A stretch of DNA of 64,000 nt from NCBI RefSeq assembly GCF_007556815.1, contig NZ_CP041745.1, positions 1,527,001 through 1,591,000 on the forward strand, read 5' to 3'. Under the pieces are notes generated by a model that saw nothing but the letters and a program-made list of their open reading frames with translations, searched no databases and had not been told where the DNA came from. Of the stretch, positions 18,519 to 27,307 are shown piece after piece. How positions within the stretch are numbered: the stretch's first letter is position 1; each line of letters begins with the position of its first letter. This stretch comes from Paraburkholderia megapolitana. GTDB lineage: Bacteria > Pseudomonadota > Gammaproteobacteria > Burkholderiales > Burkholderiaceae. A program made the translations under genes and the position numbers.

Positions 18519-19148
18519 GTGACGTTGAAGACGACACTGATCCGCGCAGCTGAACTCGTCGCGTCGCCGTGGAAGAACGGCGGTGGCGTGACGCGCGAGA
18601 TTGCGGCGCATCCGCAGGGCGCGCCGCTCGATACTTTCGTGTGGCGCGTGAGCGTGGCCGATGTCGCGGCAGCAGGGCCGTTCTCGAAGTTTCCGGCCAT
18701 CGACCGGACGCTCGTGCTGCTGTCCGGTGCGGGCATGCTGCTCGACGAGCATGCAGCGCATGACAGCGAGCACGGCCTGCACACGCATACGCTGACACAG
18801 CCGCTCGACGTCGCGCGTTTCGCCGGCGAAGCGGCGATCGATGCGCAACTGGTCGACGGCGCGACCCGCGACTTCAACCTGATGCTGCGACGTGGTGCGG
18901 CGACCGGCACACTCGATGTGTGGCGTGGCGACGGTCGCGACATGCAGCGCACGTTGAATGGCGACGTCGTGCTGCTGTACTGCGCGGCGGGGCGGGTGAC
19001 GCTCACGCTGGGCGACACGCCGCCGCTACATTGCGCGACTGGCGACACGCTACGTATCGACGCAGCCGCTGCGTTACCGTGCGTTGCGAGTGCCGCAGGC
19101 ATGCCCGGCGCAATCGCGCTGCTCGCCATCGAGATCCGTTACGCGTAG
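18519..19148 (+). CDS. hutD: HutD cupin-like protein
   Basis: 209 residues from GTG 18519, eight bases after hutU. HutD-family proteins have a double cupin-like fold and limit hut induction in Pseudomonas, perhaps by binding formylglutamate; no enzyme activity is established. The family opening [13 protein letters not shown] is present at about residues 17-29, followed by [22 protein letters not shown], with a second beta-rich half. Position inside the hut operon supports the call. Confidence 0.93.
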   Translation: MTLKTTLIRAAELVASPWKNGGGVTREIAAHPQGAPLDTFVWRVSVADVAAAGPFSKFPAIDRTLVLLSGAGMLLDEHAAHDSEHGLHTHTLTQPLDVARFAGEAAIDAQLVDGATRDFNLMLRRGAATGTLDVWRGDGRDMQRTLNGDVVLLYCAAGRVTLTLGDTPPLHCATGDTLRIDAAAALPCVASAAGMPGAIALLAIEIRYA

Positions 19149-19240
19149 CATCGTTTGTCATCCCGATCCCGCGCGTCCGGGTTGCCATCGGACGCGCATC
19201 GACAGGCCAGATCACGCGGCCGTGTGGTTATGAATACGCG

Positions 19241-20479
19241 ATGAAGCACACTGTCTGGCATCACCTGAATCTCTGTCCGCACGGCGATCCCACTGCGACG
19301 GTTACCGACGCGGCGATTGCGGTGCGCGACGGTCGCATCGACTGGCTTGGCGCGGCCAGCGACCTCCCAGCGGCGTACGCACAATGGCCGCGCGAAGACC
19401 TGGGCGGCGCCTGGGTTACGCCTGGCCTCGTCGATTGCCACACGCACCTCGTGTACGGCGGCCAGCGCGCCGATGAATTCGCGCAGCGGCTCGCGGGCGT
19501 CAGCTACGAAGAGATCGCGAAGCAGGGCGGTGGCATCGTGTCGACGGTTCGCGCCACGCGCGCAGCCGACGAAGCGACGCTACTACGCGACGCCGCAACG
19601 CGGCTCGAACCGCTGCTTGCCGAAGGCGTCACCGCAATCGAAATCAAATCGGGCTACGGCCTCGACCTCGCGAGCGAACGCAAGATGCTGCGCGTCGCGC
19701 GACAACTCGGCGAGCGCTATCCGGTGACGGTTTATACGACCTTTCTCGGCGCGCACGCGTTGCCGCCCGAGTTCGCGGGCCGCGCCGACGATTACATCAC
19801 CGAAGTGTGCGAGCACATGCTGCCGGCGCTCGCGGACGAAGGGCTCGTTGATGCCGTTGATGTGTTCTGCGAGCGCATCGGCTTTTCACTTGCACAGAGC
19901 GAGCGCGTGTTCGACGCCGCCGCACGTCGCAACCTGCCGGTGAAGATGCACGCGGAACAGCTTTCGAACAGCGGCGGCACAGCGCTGTCGGCACGGCATC
20001 GCGCGCTGTCGGCGGATCACCTCGAATTTCTCGACGAAGCGGGCGTCGCCGCGATGCAGGCGGCGGGCACGGTTGCCGTGCTGTTGCCCGGCGCGTACTA
20101 CTTCATTCGCGAGACGCAGTTGCCGCCGCTCGACCTGCTGCGGCGCTACAACGTGCCGATCGCGATTTCAACCGATAGCAATCCGGGCACGTCGCCCGTC
20201 ACGTCGCTGCTGCTGATGATGAACATGGCAACGACACTATTCCGCATGACCGTGCCCGAAGTGCTGCAAGGCGTGACGCAGCACGCGGCACGCGCACTCG
20301 GCAAGGCCGACGTACATGGCACGCTCGCGGTCGGTCGATCTGCCGACTTCGCCGTATGGCCCGTCACGACGCTCGCCGAACTCGCCTACTGGTTCGGCAG
20401 GCCGCTCTGCGCGCGAGTCGTGCGCCACGGCGAAACCGTCTACACGCGGCCCACTGCGCCGCTTTCCACTCACGTCTAA
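19241..20479 (+). CDS. hutI: Imidazolonepropionase
   Basis: 412 residues from ATG 19241; the open frame extends upstream into hutD but that part is not protein-like. Amidohydrolase that opens imidazolonepropionate to formiminoglutamate. Seen: metal ligands in [10 protein letters not shown], the SGYGLDL segment, [11 protein letters not shown] with a catalytic His and Glu, and [11 protein letters not shown] with the metal-binding Asp. Length is normal for the family (about 405-415). A 92-base gap to hutD holds no clear terminator. hutF begins two bases after its stop. Confidence 0.96.
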   Translation: MKHTVWHHLNLCPHGDPTATVTDAAIAVRDGRIDWLGAASDLPAAYAQWPREDLGGAWVTPGLVDCHTHLVYGGQRADEFAQRLAGVSYEEIAKQGGGIVSTVRATRAADEATLLRDAATRLEPLLAEGVTAIEIKSGYGLDLASERKMLRVARQLGERYPVTVYTTFLGAHALPPEFAGRADDYITEVCEHMLPALADEGLVDAVDVFCERIGFSLAQSERVFDAAARRNLPVKMHAEQLSNSGGTALSARHRALSADHLEFLDEAGVAAMQAAGTVAVLLPGAYYFIRETQLPPLDLLRRYNVPIAISTDSNPGTSPVTSLLLMMNMATTLFRMTVPEVLQGVTQHAARALGKADVHGTLAVGRSADFAVWPVTTLAELAYWFGRPLCARVVRHGETVYTRPTAPLSTHV

Positions 20480-20481
20480 AC

Positions 20482-21873
20482 ATGACTCACGCAGACCGAT
20501 CGCTTTTCGCCGAATACGCGTGGTTGCCCGACGGCTGGCGCCATAACGTGCTGCTGCAATGGGACGCTCACGGCGTATTGACAACCGTCACCGCCGATAG
20601 CGAAGCACCGGCAGGCGTCGCACGCGCGGCCGGTCCATTGTTGCCGGGCATGCCGAACCTGCATTCGCATGCGTTTCAGCGCGCGATGGCCGGCTTGACC
20701 GAATACCGCGCCAACGCAGTCGACAGTTTCTGGAGCTGGCGCGACCTGATGTACCGCTTTGCCGCGAAGATCACGCCTGAAGGGCTCGCGGCCATCGCGC
20801 AATGGCTCTACATCGAGATGCTGAAGGCGGGCTATACGTCGGTGTGCGAGTTTCACTACGTGCATCACCAGGCCGACGGCGCGCAGTATCCGCAAGCCGC
20901 CGAACTGGCCGCGCGCGTCGTCGACGCAGCGGCTGCGAGCGGCATCGGTATCACGATGCTGCCCGTGCTGTATCAGTACAGCGGTTTCGGTGCGCGTGCG
21001 CCGCGCGACGATCAGCGGCGCTTTATCAATACGCCGGAACAACTGCTCGAAATGCTCGCGCAACTGCAACACGCACGGCCCGAGCATCACGCGCTGCGCT
21101 ACGGCGTCGCGCCGCATTCGCTGCGCGCCGTGTCCGAAGCTTCGTTACGCACGTTGCTCGAAGGGCTCGACGCGATGTTGCCGGGCGCACCCGTGCATAT
21201 CCACATCGCCGAGCAGACCGCCGAAGTCGACGCATGCGTCGAGACCGAAGGGGCGCGGCCGGTGCAATGGCTGCTCGACCGCTTCGACGTCGACGCGCGC
21301 TGGTGCCTCGTGCACGCGACTCATATCGATGCGCACGAAACCGCGGCGCTCGCGAAGAGCGGTGCGATCGCGGGCCTGTGCCTGACCACCGAAGCAAATC
21401 TTGGCGACGGCATTTTCCCGGCGCCGGAGTATCTCGACGCACACGGGCGTTTCGGTATCGGGTCGGATAGCCATATCGGCGTCGACTGGCGTGCCGAATT
21501 GCGTCTGCTCGAATACGGCAAGCGGCTCGCACGCAGGCAACGCAACGTGCTCGCGAGTGCCGCGGCGCCGCGCGTGGCCGACCGGCTGTTCGCCGGCGCG
21601 CTCGAGGGCGGCGCGCAGGCGACCGGCCGCAAGGTCGGCGCATTGCAGGTGGGCCTGCGCGCGGACTGGATGGTGCTCGACGCTGAGCACCCGAGTATCG
21701 CCGGTCATCCGGCCGACACGTGGCTCTCGGGCACGGTGTTCTGCGAGCACGGCGAAACGCCGGTGCGCGATGTGTATACCGGCGGCGAGCAGGTTGTGAC
21801 CAACCGGCGTCATCGCGACGAAGCCCGCGCTTATGCGCAGTACCGCGCGGCGCTGGCCGATCTGTTAGCCTGA
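20482..21873 (+). CDS. hutF: Formimidoylglutamate deiminase
   Basis: 463 residues from ATG 20482, two bases after the hutI stop. Amidohydrolase that deiminates N-formimino-L-glutamate to N-formyl-L-glutamate and ammonia, the HutF branch of the five-step pathway. Seen: PNLHSHAFQRAMAGLTEYR (metal-binding HxH and a substrate loop typical of HutF), HYVHHQ, HIAEQTAEV and FGIGSDSHIG with the metal Asp. Its presence with hutG defines the route; no glutamate formimidoyltransferase or HutG-agmatinase-type enzyme is present. Confidence 0.96.
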   Translation: MTHADRSLFAEYAWLPDGWRHNVLLQWDAHGVLTTVTADSEAPAGVARAAGPLLPGMPNLHSHAFQRAMAGLTEYRANAVDSFWSWRDLMYRFAAKITPEGLAAIAQWLYIEMLKAGYTSVCEFHYVHHQADGAQYPQAAELAARVVDAAAASGIGITMLPVLYQYSGFGARAPRDDQRRFINTPEQLLEMLAQLQHARPEHHALRYGVAPHSLRAVSEASLRTLLEGLDAMLPGAPVHIHIAEQTAEVDACVETEGARPVQWLLDRFDVDARWCLVHATHIDAHETAALAKSGAIAGLCLTTEANLGDGIFPAPEYLDAHGRFGIGSDSHIGVDWRAELRLLEYGKRLARRQRNVLASAAAPRVADRLFAGALEGGAQATGRKVGALQVGLRADWMVLDAEHPSIAGHPADTWLSGTVFCEHGETPVRDVYTGGEQVVTNRRHRDEARAYAQYRAALADLLA

Positions 21874-21912
21874 GCGACCCGGCTTCTTTCCACCGATACC
21901 GACCGTACCGAT

Positions 21913-22761
21913 ATGACCGCTTCGAATACATCGAACCCACCGAACACTTCGCAAACTTCGAACCCGACGCCGGTTTTTTCGCTGCAACGAGGAAGCCTGC
22001 CGCTTTTGATCTCGATCCCGCATCTGGGCACGCGCATTCCCGACGATATCGCCGCGACGATGACGCCGGTCGCGCAGCGCGTCGACGATTGCGACTGGCA
22101 TCTGGACCGGCTGTACGCGTTCGCTGCGCGCCTTGGCGCATCGATACTCGCGCCGGTCTACGCGCGCTACGTGATCGATCTGAACCGCCCGCCCGATGGC
22201 GCGAATCTTTATCCGGGGCAGGACACGACAGGGCTGCTGCCAGTCGATACGTTCGACAAGGAACCGCTCTATCGCGACGGCCATCTACCGACCGACGCGG
22301 AAGTCGCGCGTCGTCGCGAGCTTTACTGGCAGCCGTATCACACGGCGCTTGCCGACGAACTCGCGGCGCTCAAGGCGCAGCACGGCAAGGTGCTGCTGTG
22401 GGAAGCACATTCGATCCGCTCGCGCGTGCCGCGGTTCTTCGAAGGGCGGTTGCCGGACTTCAACTTCGGTACGTCGAACGGTGCGAGCGCGGTGCCCGGA
22501 CTTGCTGACGAGCTTGCAGCGATCGTCGAACAGCACGGCGCTTATACGGCGATCGGGAATGGGCGCTTCAAGGGCGGTTACATCACGCGGCAGTATGGTC
22601 AGCCGCAGCAGGGCGTGCATGCGGTCCAGCTGGAGCTGTCGCAGATCACCTATATGCAGGAGCAGATGCCGTACGCGTACGACGAGGCGCTGGCCGCACG
22701 TGTCGAGCCGTTGCTCGAGACGCTGCTCAAGACCGCACTCGCTCGTGTCGAAGGGAGCTAA
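21913..22761 (+). CDS. hutG: N-formylglutamate deformylase
   Basis: 282 residues. Hydrolyses N-formylglutamate to glutamate and formate, the last hut step. The FGase family is shown by LLISIPHLGTRIP near residue 32, DDCDWHLDRLY, YVIDLNRPPDG, LLWEAHSIRSRVPRFFEG and FNFGTSNG. The first 20 residues are rich in Thr, Asn and Pro and probably disordered. The downstream acetyltransferase starts four bases after its stop. Confidence 0.95.
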   Translation: MTASNTSNPPNTSQTSNPTPVFSLQRGSLPLLISIPHLGTRIPDDIAATMTPVAQRVDDCDWHLDRLYAFAARLGASILAPVYARYVIDLNRPPDGANLYPGQDTTGLLPVDTFDKEPLYRDGHLPTDAEVARRRELYWQPYHTALADELAALKAQHGKVLLWEAHSIRSRVPRFFEGRLPDFNFGTSNGASAVPGLADELAAIVEQHGAYTAIGNGRFKGGYITRQYGQPQQGVHAVQLELSQITYMQEQMPYAYDEALAARVEPLLETLLKTALARVEGS

Positions 22762-22765
22762 GTCA

Positions 22766-23212
22766 ATGCCGACACAATCAGCGACAGACGAATACGAAAT
22801 CTCAACCGATACACAGCGCCTCGACGTGGGAATGATTCACCACTTCCTCTCGGAGGAGAGTTACTGGTCGCTCGGTATCCCGCGGGCAACGGTGGAGCGA
22901 GCGATCCAGAATTCTCTGTGTTTCGGCGCGTACCGCGGAGACGAACAGGTTGGGTTTGCGCGCGTCGTCACGGACCGGTCGACGTTCGCCTTGCTTGCCG
23001 ATGTGTTCGTGCTCAAAGACCATCGCGGCAAGGGGCTCTCCAAGCGCCTCATGCAGTGCGTCGTCGAGCACGAGGACCTGCAAGGTCTAAGGCGCTTGCT
23101 GCTTCTGACTTCGGACGCCCACGGCCTGTACAAGCAATACGGCTTCAAGGAGCTCGGGAATCCGGCGCGTTTCATGGAGATACTTCGGGCGGACATCTAT
23201 CGTTCGTCCTGA
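22766..23212 (+). CDS. GNAT-family N-acetyltransferase at the end of the hut operon
   Basis: 148 residues from ATG 22766, with GGGAG eight bases upstream and only four bases after the hutG stop, so it is almost surely co-transcribed. GNAT fold: the acetyl-CoA-binding segment DHRGKGLSKRLMQ (Q/RxxGxG/A type), preceded by the FALLADVFVL strand and followed by LLLTSDAHGLYKQYGFKEL. The acceptor is unknown; a role in protecting or disposing of an amine from histidine breakdown is inference from position only. Confidence 0.85.
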   Translation: MPTQSATDEYEISTDTQRLDVGMIHHFLSEESYWSLGIPRATVERAIQNSLCFGAYRGDEQVGFARVVTDRSTFALLADVFVLKDHRGKGLSKRLMQCVVEHEDLQGLRRLLLLTSDAHGLYKQYGFKELGNPARFMEILRADIYRSS

Positions 23213-23228
23213 TGGCTTAAACGTGAGC

Positions 23229-24590
23229 TCAGGACGCAAAGCCTTGCAATTGCTCGATGCGCTGCTCGGTTAGCCACGCTTTCCAGTCGCTGGCGCTGCT
23301 GTCCGGATACCGCGAAGCGGCGAAACCGACCCACGCGTCACGATAGGTGATCCACAGTTTTTCGGTTTTCCGGATGCCGTCTGCGGTAATGGTCCCTTCG
23401 TCCGACCAGTCTTTGCGCTGCATGATTTTCCGGTAGATCGCGTTTAGCCGCTGGTCTGCGCGCGCAAAGTCGGCGTGTGGCGGAAGTTTGCCTGATTCGA
23501 ATTGCTTGATGTCTTTCAGAAATGCAGCGTGCAAGCTCGACTCCTCGTCGGCAATGAACGAAGCGCGCGCGGACCCGCTCATGTCTTGTTCGGATTGCGC
23601 GTGCTCTGAATAGAACGCCTCCGCCGCCGCACGCAGCGCGCCAAAAGACGCCTTCTGTGGAGCGGTCCACGTCCGCGTCAGGCTGGCGATTTCGCGGTTG
23701 CGCTGCTTGTTTAGAACCCTCTCGCTCTCGGCGCTACACATGCCGGAGTTCATGCCGCTGCTGGCGTAGTCGCAAAACCTGAACGGCGTCTTCAAGGTGC
23801 TTTGCTCTCGGGTTTCCGTAAGCGCCGCGACCATACCGTCGAGTTCGGCGGGCACGGTGCTCGCGTGGCAAACCAGCGCAATGGCCAGACTGGGGTTGCG
23901 TTTGACCCCCCATCCATTGGCATACACCTCGGCGACCTGGTTGTTATCGACAGGGTCTTGCGAGAGCAGACACTCGCGATATCGCTGCCAGTCCGCTGGC
24001 GATTTCGCGTTTGTCTGATAGTCCGGGCAATCGGCATTGCTCAAAGCCGTCATCCTGGCGGGCGATGGTTGATCGCGTGGCGGCAGATCGGGAGCGCCGG
24101 CTTGCTGGCAGCGATCGATGGTAGTCAGCTCTTCTTTGGTAAACACGCCGAGGTCGATCTTGAGTTTTCGCGCAAGATCGGCGTAGCGTTTTGCCGCATC
24201 GACATCCGCCGACGCACCTGCGCGAAACAGCAGCGCGTCGAACACCTCCTGAAAGGCCGGTGGGTATCCCATGTCGGCGGCACGCTCGTAATACACGAGC
24301 GGTGGTTCTTTGCCTAACCCCGCATAGCCAAGCCAGTACCATGCTTCAGCGAGGCCATGGTCCGCGGCCTTTTGAATCCAGAGACCCGCTTGATTGTGCA
24401 GCGTTGGATCTTGCTGGTCATAGAGCGCCTTGCCATAGGCGAATTCTGCTTGCGCATTACCCTTCGCGGCTGCGGTGTGCAGCGACGTTAAGCCGGCGGG
24501 CGTCTGCGGGTCGTGCCCTTGAGCATAGGCACCGGATATTGCAACAAGGCCGAGCAGCACGCCCGTTAGAACTGCGATCCGCCGAATCAT
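23229..24590 (-). CDS. Secreted Sel1-repeat / LprI-like protein
   Basis: 453 residues from ATG 24590, chosen because a signal peptide (MIRRIAVLTGVLLGLVAISG, cleavage AYA-QG) follows directly; an in-frame ATG at 24668 would bury it behind 26 residues. The N-terminal half has Sel1-type repeats (KGNAQAEFAYGKALY; HGLAEAWYWLGYAGLG). The C-terminal third (QRLNAIYRKIMQRKDW, then EKLWITYRDAWVGFAASRYP) resembles the LprI/DUF1311 lysozyme-inhibitor-like domain. Several Cys pairs suit a periplasmic protein. Role unknown; envelope stress or lysozyme defence is the family-based guess. Confidence 0.75.
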   Translation of the reverse strand: MIRRIAVLTGVLLGLVAISGAYAQGHDPQTPAGLTSLHTAAAKGNAQAEFAYGKALYDQQDPTLHNQAGLWIQKAADHGLAEAWYWLGYAGLGKEPPLVYYERAADMGYPPAFQEVFDALLFRAGASADVDAAKRYADLARKLKIDLGVFTKEELTTIDRCQQAGAPDLPPRDQPSPARMTALSNADCPDYQTNAKSPADWQRYRECLLSQDPVDNNQVAEVYANGWGVKRNPSLAIALVCHASTVPAELDGMVAALTETREQSTLKTPFRFCDYASSGMNSGMCSAESERVLNKQRNREIASLTRTWTAPQKASFGALRAAAEAFYSEHAQSEQDMSGSARASFIADEESSLHAAFLKDIKQFESGKLPPHADFARADQRLNAIYRKIMQRKDWSDEGTITADGIRKTEKLWITYRDAWVGFAASRYPDSSASDWKAWLTEQRIEQLQGFAS

Positions 24591-24797
24591 GGTCGTATGG
24601 GAGCCGGAATTCACTGGTGCCGTCGATGTTGGGATATCCACCACGGAGCGTGTGCCCAGTTCGCTCATTCCCTGCGACGACCTGAAGGACGGGCGAGGGC
24701 GCTCAAGCTGGACCTCGCTATCGAGTGTACCCGCCGCCGCTCGCAGTTTAAGCTCAAGCGAATCTCGGCAATCCCGGTATGAGCGAGCTGCCGTCGC

Positions 24798-25169
24798 TTA
24801 GGCGCTTGCGACGAACAGCAACACAATACAGATCATTCCACCGAACCACACGAGCGAACGCAGCGGCGCCCAGCCCAGCAGATAGAGCAACCCGTGCACC
24901 ACGCGTATGGCGACGAACGCGATCGCAAGCTGGTCCACGTGCGGCGTATTCACACCCTTGTGCCAGACCACGGCCAGCGCCGCCGTGAACAGCGCTAACG
25001 CTTCCCACGCGTTCTGATGTGCCCCGACCGAACGCCCACGCCAGCCCTCCAGCTTCGCCAGATAATTGCGCGGCATACCGTTGTCATAGCCCTTCTTCGA
25101 TTTGGCGCAAACGGTCCACACGAAAGGCAGTAGTGCGACGATCAGCAGACATGTCTCCGTCGTTGTCAT
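24798..25169 (-). CDS. MAPEG-family membrane protein
   Basis: 123 residues with four predicted membrane helices. The loop after helix 1, with RNYLAKLEGWRGRSVGAHQNAWEAL, carries the Glu, Arg and Asn arrangement of the MAPEG superfamily (membrane-associated eicosanoid/glutathione metabolism), and RVVHGLLYLLGWAPLRS is its third-helix signature. Bacterial members are mostly uncharacterised. ATG 25169 has GGGAG eight bases upstream. Single gene. Confidence 0.85.
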   Translation of the reverse strand: MTTTETCLLIVALLPFVWTVCAKSKKGYDNGMPRNYLAKLEGWRGRSVGAHQNAWEALALFTAALAVVWHKGVNTPHVDQLAIAFVAIRVVHGLLYLLGWAPLRSLVWFGGMICIVLLFVASA

Positions 25170-25594
25170 TGTTTGTTCTCCCTGAGTTTTTGACGATAAA
25201 AATCGTTACATTGTGTAATGGCGAAATCTGCGAAGCCCGCGCAGATTAGCATCTGGCCGCAGCGTCGGCGCAGTCGTTTTCTAGACGAGATACTCGGCTG
25301 GATTTTGAGCGGCTTGCGGCGCGAAGCGCCACCGCGCGAGCCTGTCGTGTCGAAACGCATCGTTGCGCGCGCACCGAACGCGTGGAACGACCTGCCACAC
25401 GGGCGGTCTCTTTCAAACGCTCTCTATCACGAGCGTTCTTCGTAAAGCCTCTGGAAAACCCTGGTATGCCGGTTGCATCGCAGGCGAGGATACGGCTACC
25501 CTGTGGAGCACATACATGGCGCGCAGCGGCATCACCGCGCAATAACGTGACATCGACGTCACATCGAACGACACATCAACATCGGGTGAGAGAG
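25170..25594. other. Intergenic region with a TTACA-TTG-TGTAA dyad
   Basis: 425 bases without a gene I can support. A perfect 5-bp dyad TTACA/TGTAA with a 3-base spacer lies at 25206-25218, upstream of the MAPEG gene, and could be an operator. A 75-codon frame at 25218-25445 lacks a ribosome site and was not accepted. Confidence 0.4.
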
Positions 25595-26272
25595 ATGGAT
25601 GACTCAGCGATGAAAGATCCGAATGATTCACGGCTCGACATATGGCGAGCCAACCTCGTCGCGTTGACGCGCGAAGTCGGCGCGGCGACGCGGCTTGCAC
25701 GCATGATGACGTTCTCCGCCACCTATCGGAAGCTGATGCTGTCCGGCCAGCGCGATTTCAGCGAAGAGTTTGCGCGCGGTGTCGAGGCGGTGACCGGCTT
25801 GCCGGCCGGCTGGATGGACGTGCCGCATGAAGCGCGCGAGGTTCCCCAGGCGGCGCGCGCCGCGATCGACAATGAAACGCCGCTCGCGCGTTTTCGCGGC
25901 ACGGCCCACCCGGTGCGCAAGAAGACGGTTCTGCGGCCGCCCGAACCGATCTTCGGGCAGCCCGCGGCGCGGCGTACCGAAGACGAAGGCGCCGATGTCG
26001 AAGCGCATCGGCGGCTCGTGCATTTTCGCAAGGTGCGCGATCTGGCCATGCAGGATGTACGACGGCTCGAACGGCATCTCGGCCGGCCGCCCGTCGAACT
26101 GGCTGCGCTGCGCGCAAAGGTCGACGACGTGATTGCGGCGGGCGATCTCGACGGTCCCGATCGTGCGGATCTCGTGGGGCGGCTCGAACAGATCGACAAG
26201 CATCGGCAGATGCTGCAGCGGCATGTCGAGAAACTTCAGCAACTGCTCGGGCGACTTGGCGAAAGCGACTGA
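25595..26272 (+). CDS. Putative HTH-like protein with C-terminal coiled coil
   Basis: 225 residues from ATG 25595 behind a GAGAGAG purine stretch (ATG 25610 is an alternative). Residues 10-65 (ANLVALTREVGAATRLARMM, then SATYRKLMLSG and EFARGVEAVTGLPAGWMD) look like a Cro/C1-type helical DNA-binding region: helix, turn, recognition helix, then a helix ending in a Leu-Pro-x-GW. The middle is basic and Pro-rich; the end (residues 150-222) is a highly charged coiled coil. No named family recognised. DNA binding is inference from pattern. Confidence 0.65.
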   Translation: MDDSAMKDPNDSRLDIWRANLVALTREVGAATRLARMMTFSATYRKLMLSGQRDFSEEFARGVEAVTGLPAGWMDVPHEAREVPQAARAAIDNETPLARFRGTAHPVRKKTVLRPPEPIFGQPAARRTEDEGADVEAHRRLVHFRKVRDLAMQDVRRLERHLGRPPVELAALRAKVDDVIAAGDLDGPDRADLVGRLEQIDKHRQMLQRHVEKLQQLLGRLGESD

Positions 26273-26306
26273 AGGCGTGCGCCTTTGCGTGCGTTTTTGC
26301 GTGCCT

Positions 26307-27176
26307 TCACAGCCGCAGTTCCGAGAGAATCTGTTCCGCAAGAAAGTCGCACGGCGGACGATTCGAACGGGCGCTGCGCGCCAGCACGATTTCGAGTTCC
26401 GGCAGGCCGGGCAAGCCATGCGCGCGCCCGAGTTGTACGAACTGCGCAGGTACTGCGCAGCGCGCTAATGGCGCGATGGCCAGACCGGCCTCGACCATGC
26501 TGAACAGTCCCATCAGGCTCGGGCTTTCGTAAGAGGTGCGATAGGCGATCTTCGCGCGCTCCAGCGCCTGGATCGCGTTGGCCCGCGCGACACTGCCGGT
26601 ACCGAATAGCGCCACCGGCAACGGCCGTTCCTTCCAGACCTCCATACCCGGAGCGCCGGGGCCGGCCCAGACCATCGGTTCGAAACGGATGAACTCGCCG
26701 TTCAGTCCTTTCATCCGTGTCACGCAGGCGAGGTCCACCTTGTTGTCCTTCACGAGCGGTCCGAGCGCGTGGCTCGGCAGACCGATCACCTGGATCTCGA
26801 CCTTCGGGTAGCTCGCCGAAAACTTGCGCAGCACGGCGGGCAGCAACGACGACGCGTAGTCGTCGGGTACACCGATCGCGACGCGGCCCTTGACTTCCGG
26901 ATGAACCATCGACGCCCACGCCTCGTCGCGCAACGCGAGCATCCGACGCGCGTACGCGAGCAGCAACTGGCCGTCCTGAGTGAGCGTGACGTTGCGCGGC
27001 CCGCGCACGAAAAGTGTCTTGCCAAGCGCGCTTTCGAGCGCGCGGATCTGCATGCTGAGCGCCGACTGCGAACGATGCACGAGCGCCGCGCCCCGCACGA
27101 AACTGCCGGCATCGGCGACGGCCACCACCATCGCGAGGACGTCGAGATCGAGAGACTTGATTGTTTGAGTGGACAT
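26307..27176 (-). CDS. LysR-family transcriptional regulator
   Basis: 289 residues. N-terminal LysR winged helix: LDVLAMVVAVADAGSFVRGA, RSQSALSMQIRALESALGKTLF and TQDGQLLLAYARRML, followed by a type 2 periplasmic-binding-like effector domain (from about residue 92, GRVAIGVPDDYASSLLP). Effector unknown. It is divergent from the aminotransferase gene with a perfect T-N11-A dyad between them (27206-27220), so it probably controls that gene and itself. Confidence 0.93.
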   Translation of the reverse strand: MSTQTIKSLDLDVLAMVVAVADAGSFVRGAALVHRSQSALSMQIRALESALGKTLFVRGPRNVTLTQDGQLLLAYARRMLALRDEAWASMVHPEVKGRVAIGVPDDYASSLLPAVLRKFSASYPKVEIQVIGLPSHALGPLVKDNKVDLACVTRMKGLNGEFIRFEPMVWAGPGAPGMEVWKERPLPVALFGTGSVARANAIQALERAKIAYRTSYESPSLMGLFSMVEAGLAIAPLARCAVPAQFVQLGRAHGLPGLPELEIVLARSARSNRPPCDFLAEQILSELRL

Positions 27177-27205
27177 GAGTCATCCATGAGCCATCAGAAA
27201 ATCTG

Positions 27206-27220
27206 ATTGAAGGGTTCAAT
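27206..27220. promoter_or_regulatory. LysR-type operator (T-N11-A)
   Basis: ATTGAAGGGTTCAAT: perfect 6-bp arms with a GGG spacer, matching the LysR T-N11-A rule, located between the divergent regulator and aminotransferase genes, 30 bases upstream of the lysR start. Confidence 0.6.
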
Positions 27221-27307
27221 ATAACGCGTTTGCCTGAAGGCAGCGATGCTGCGCATACTGCGTCGACTTCACTGATTTGCCGCCGCCGCGGCCCGGAGAC
27301 CCGTGCA

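Noticed and set aside
17359..18798. 479-codon frame on the minus strand
   Set aside because: Antisense to hutU and hutD; Arg/His-rich shadow.
25218..25445. 75-codon ORF on the plus strand
   Set aside because: No ribosome site, start inside a dyad, no similarity I can recognise; could be revisited with homology data.
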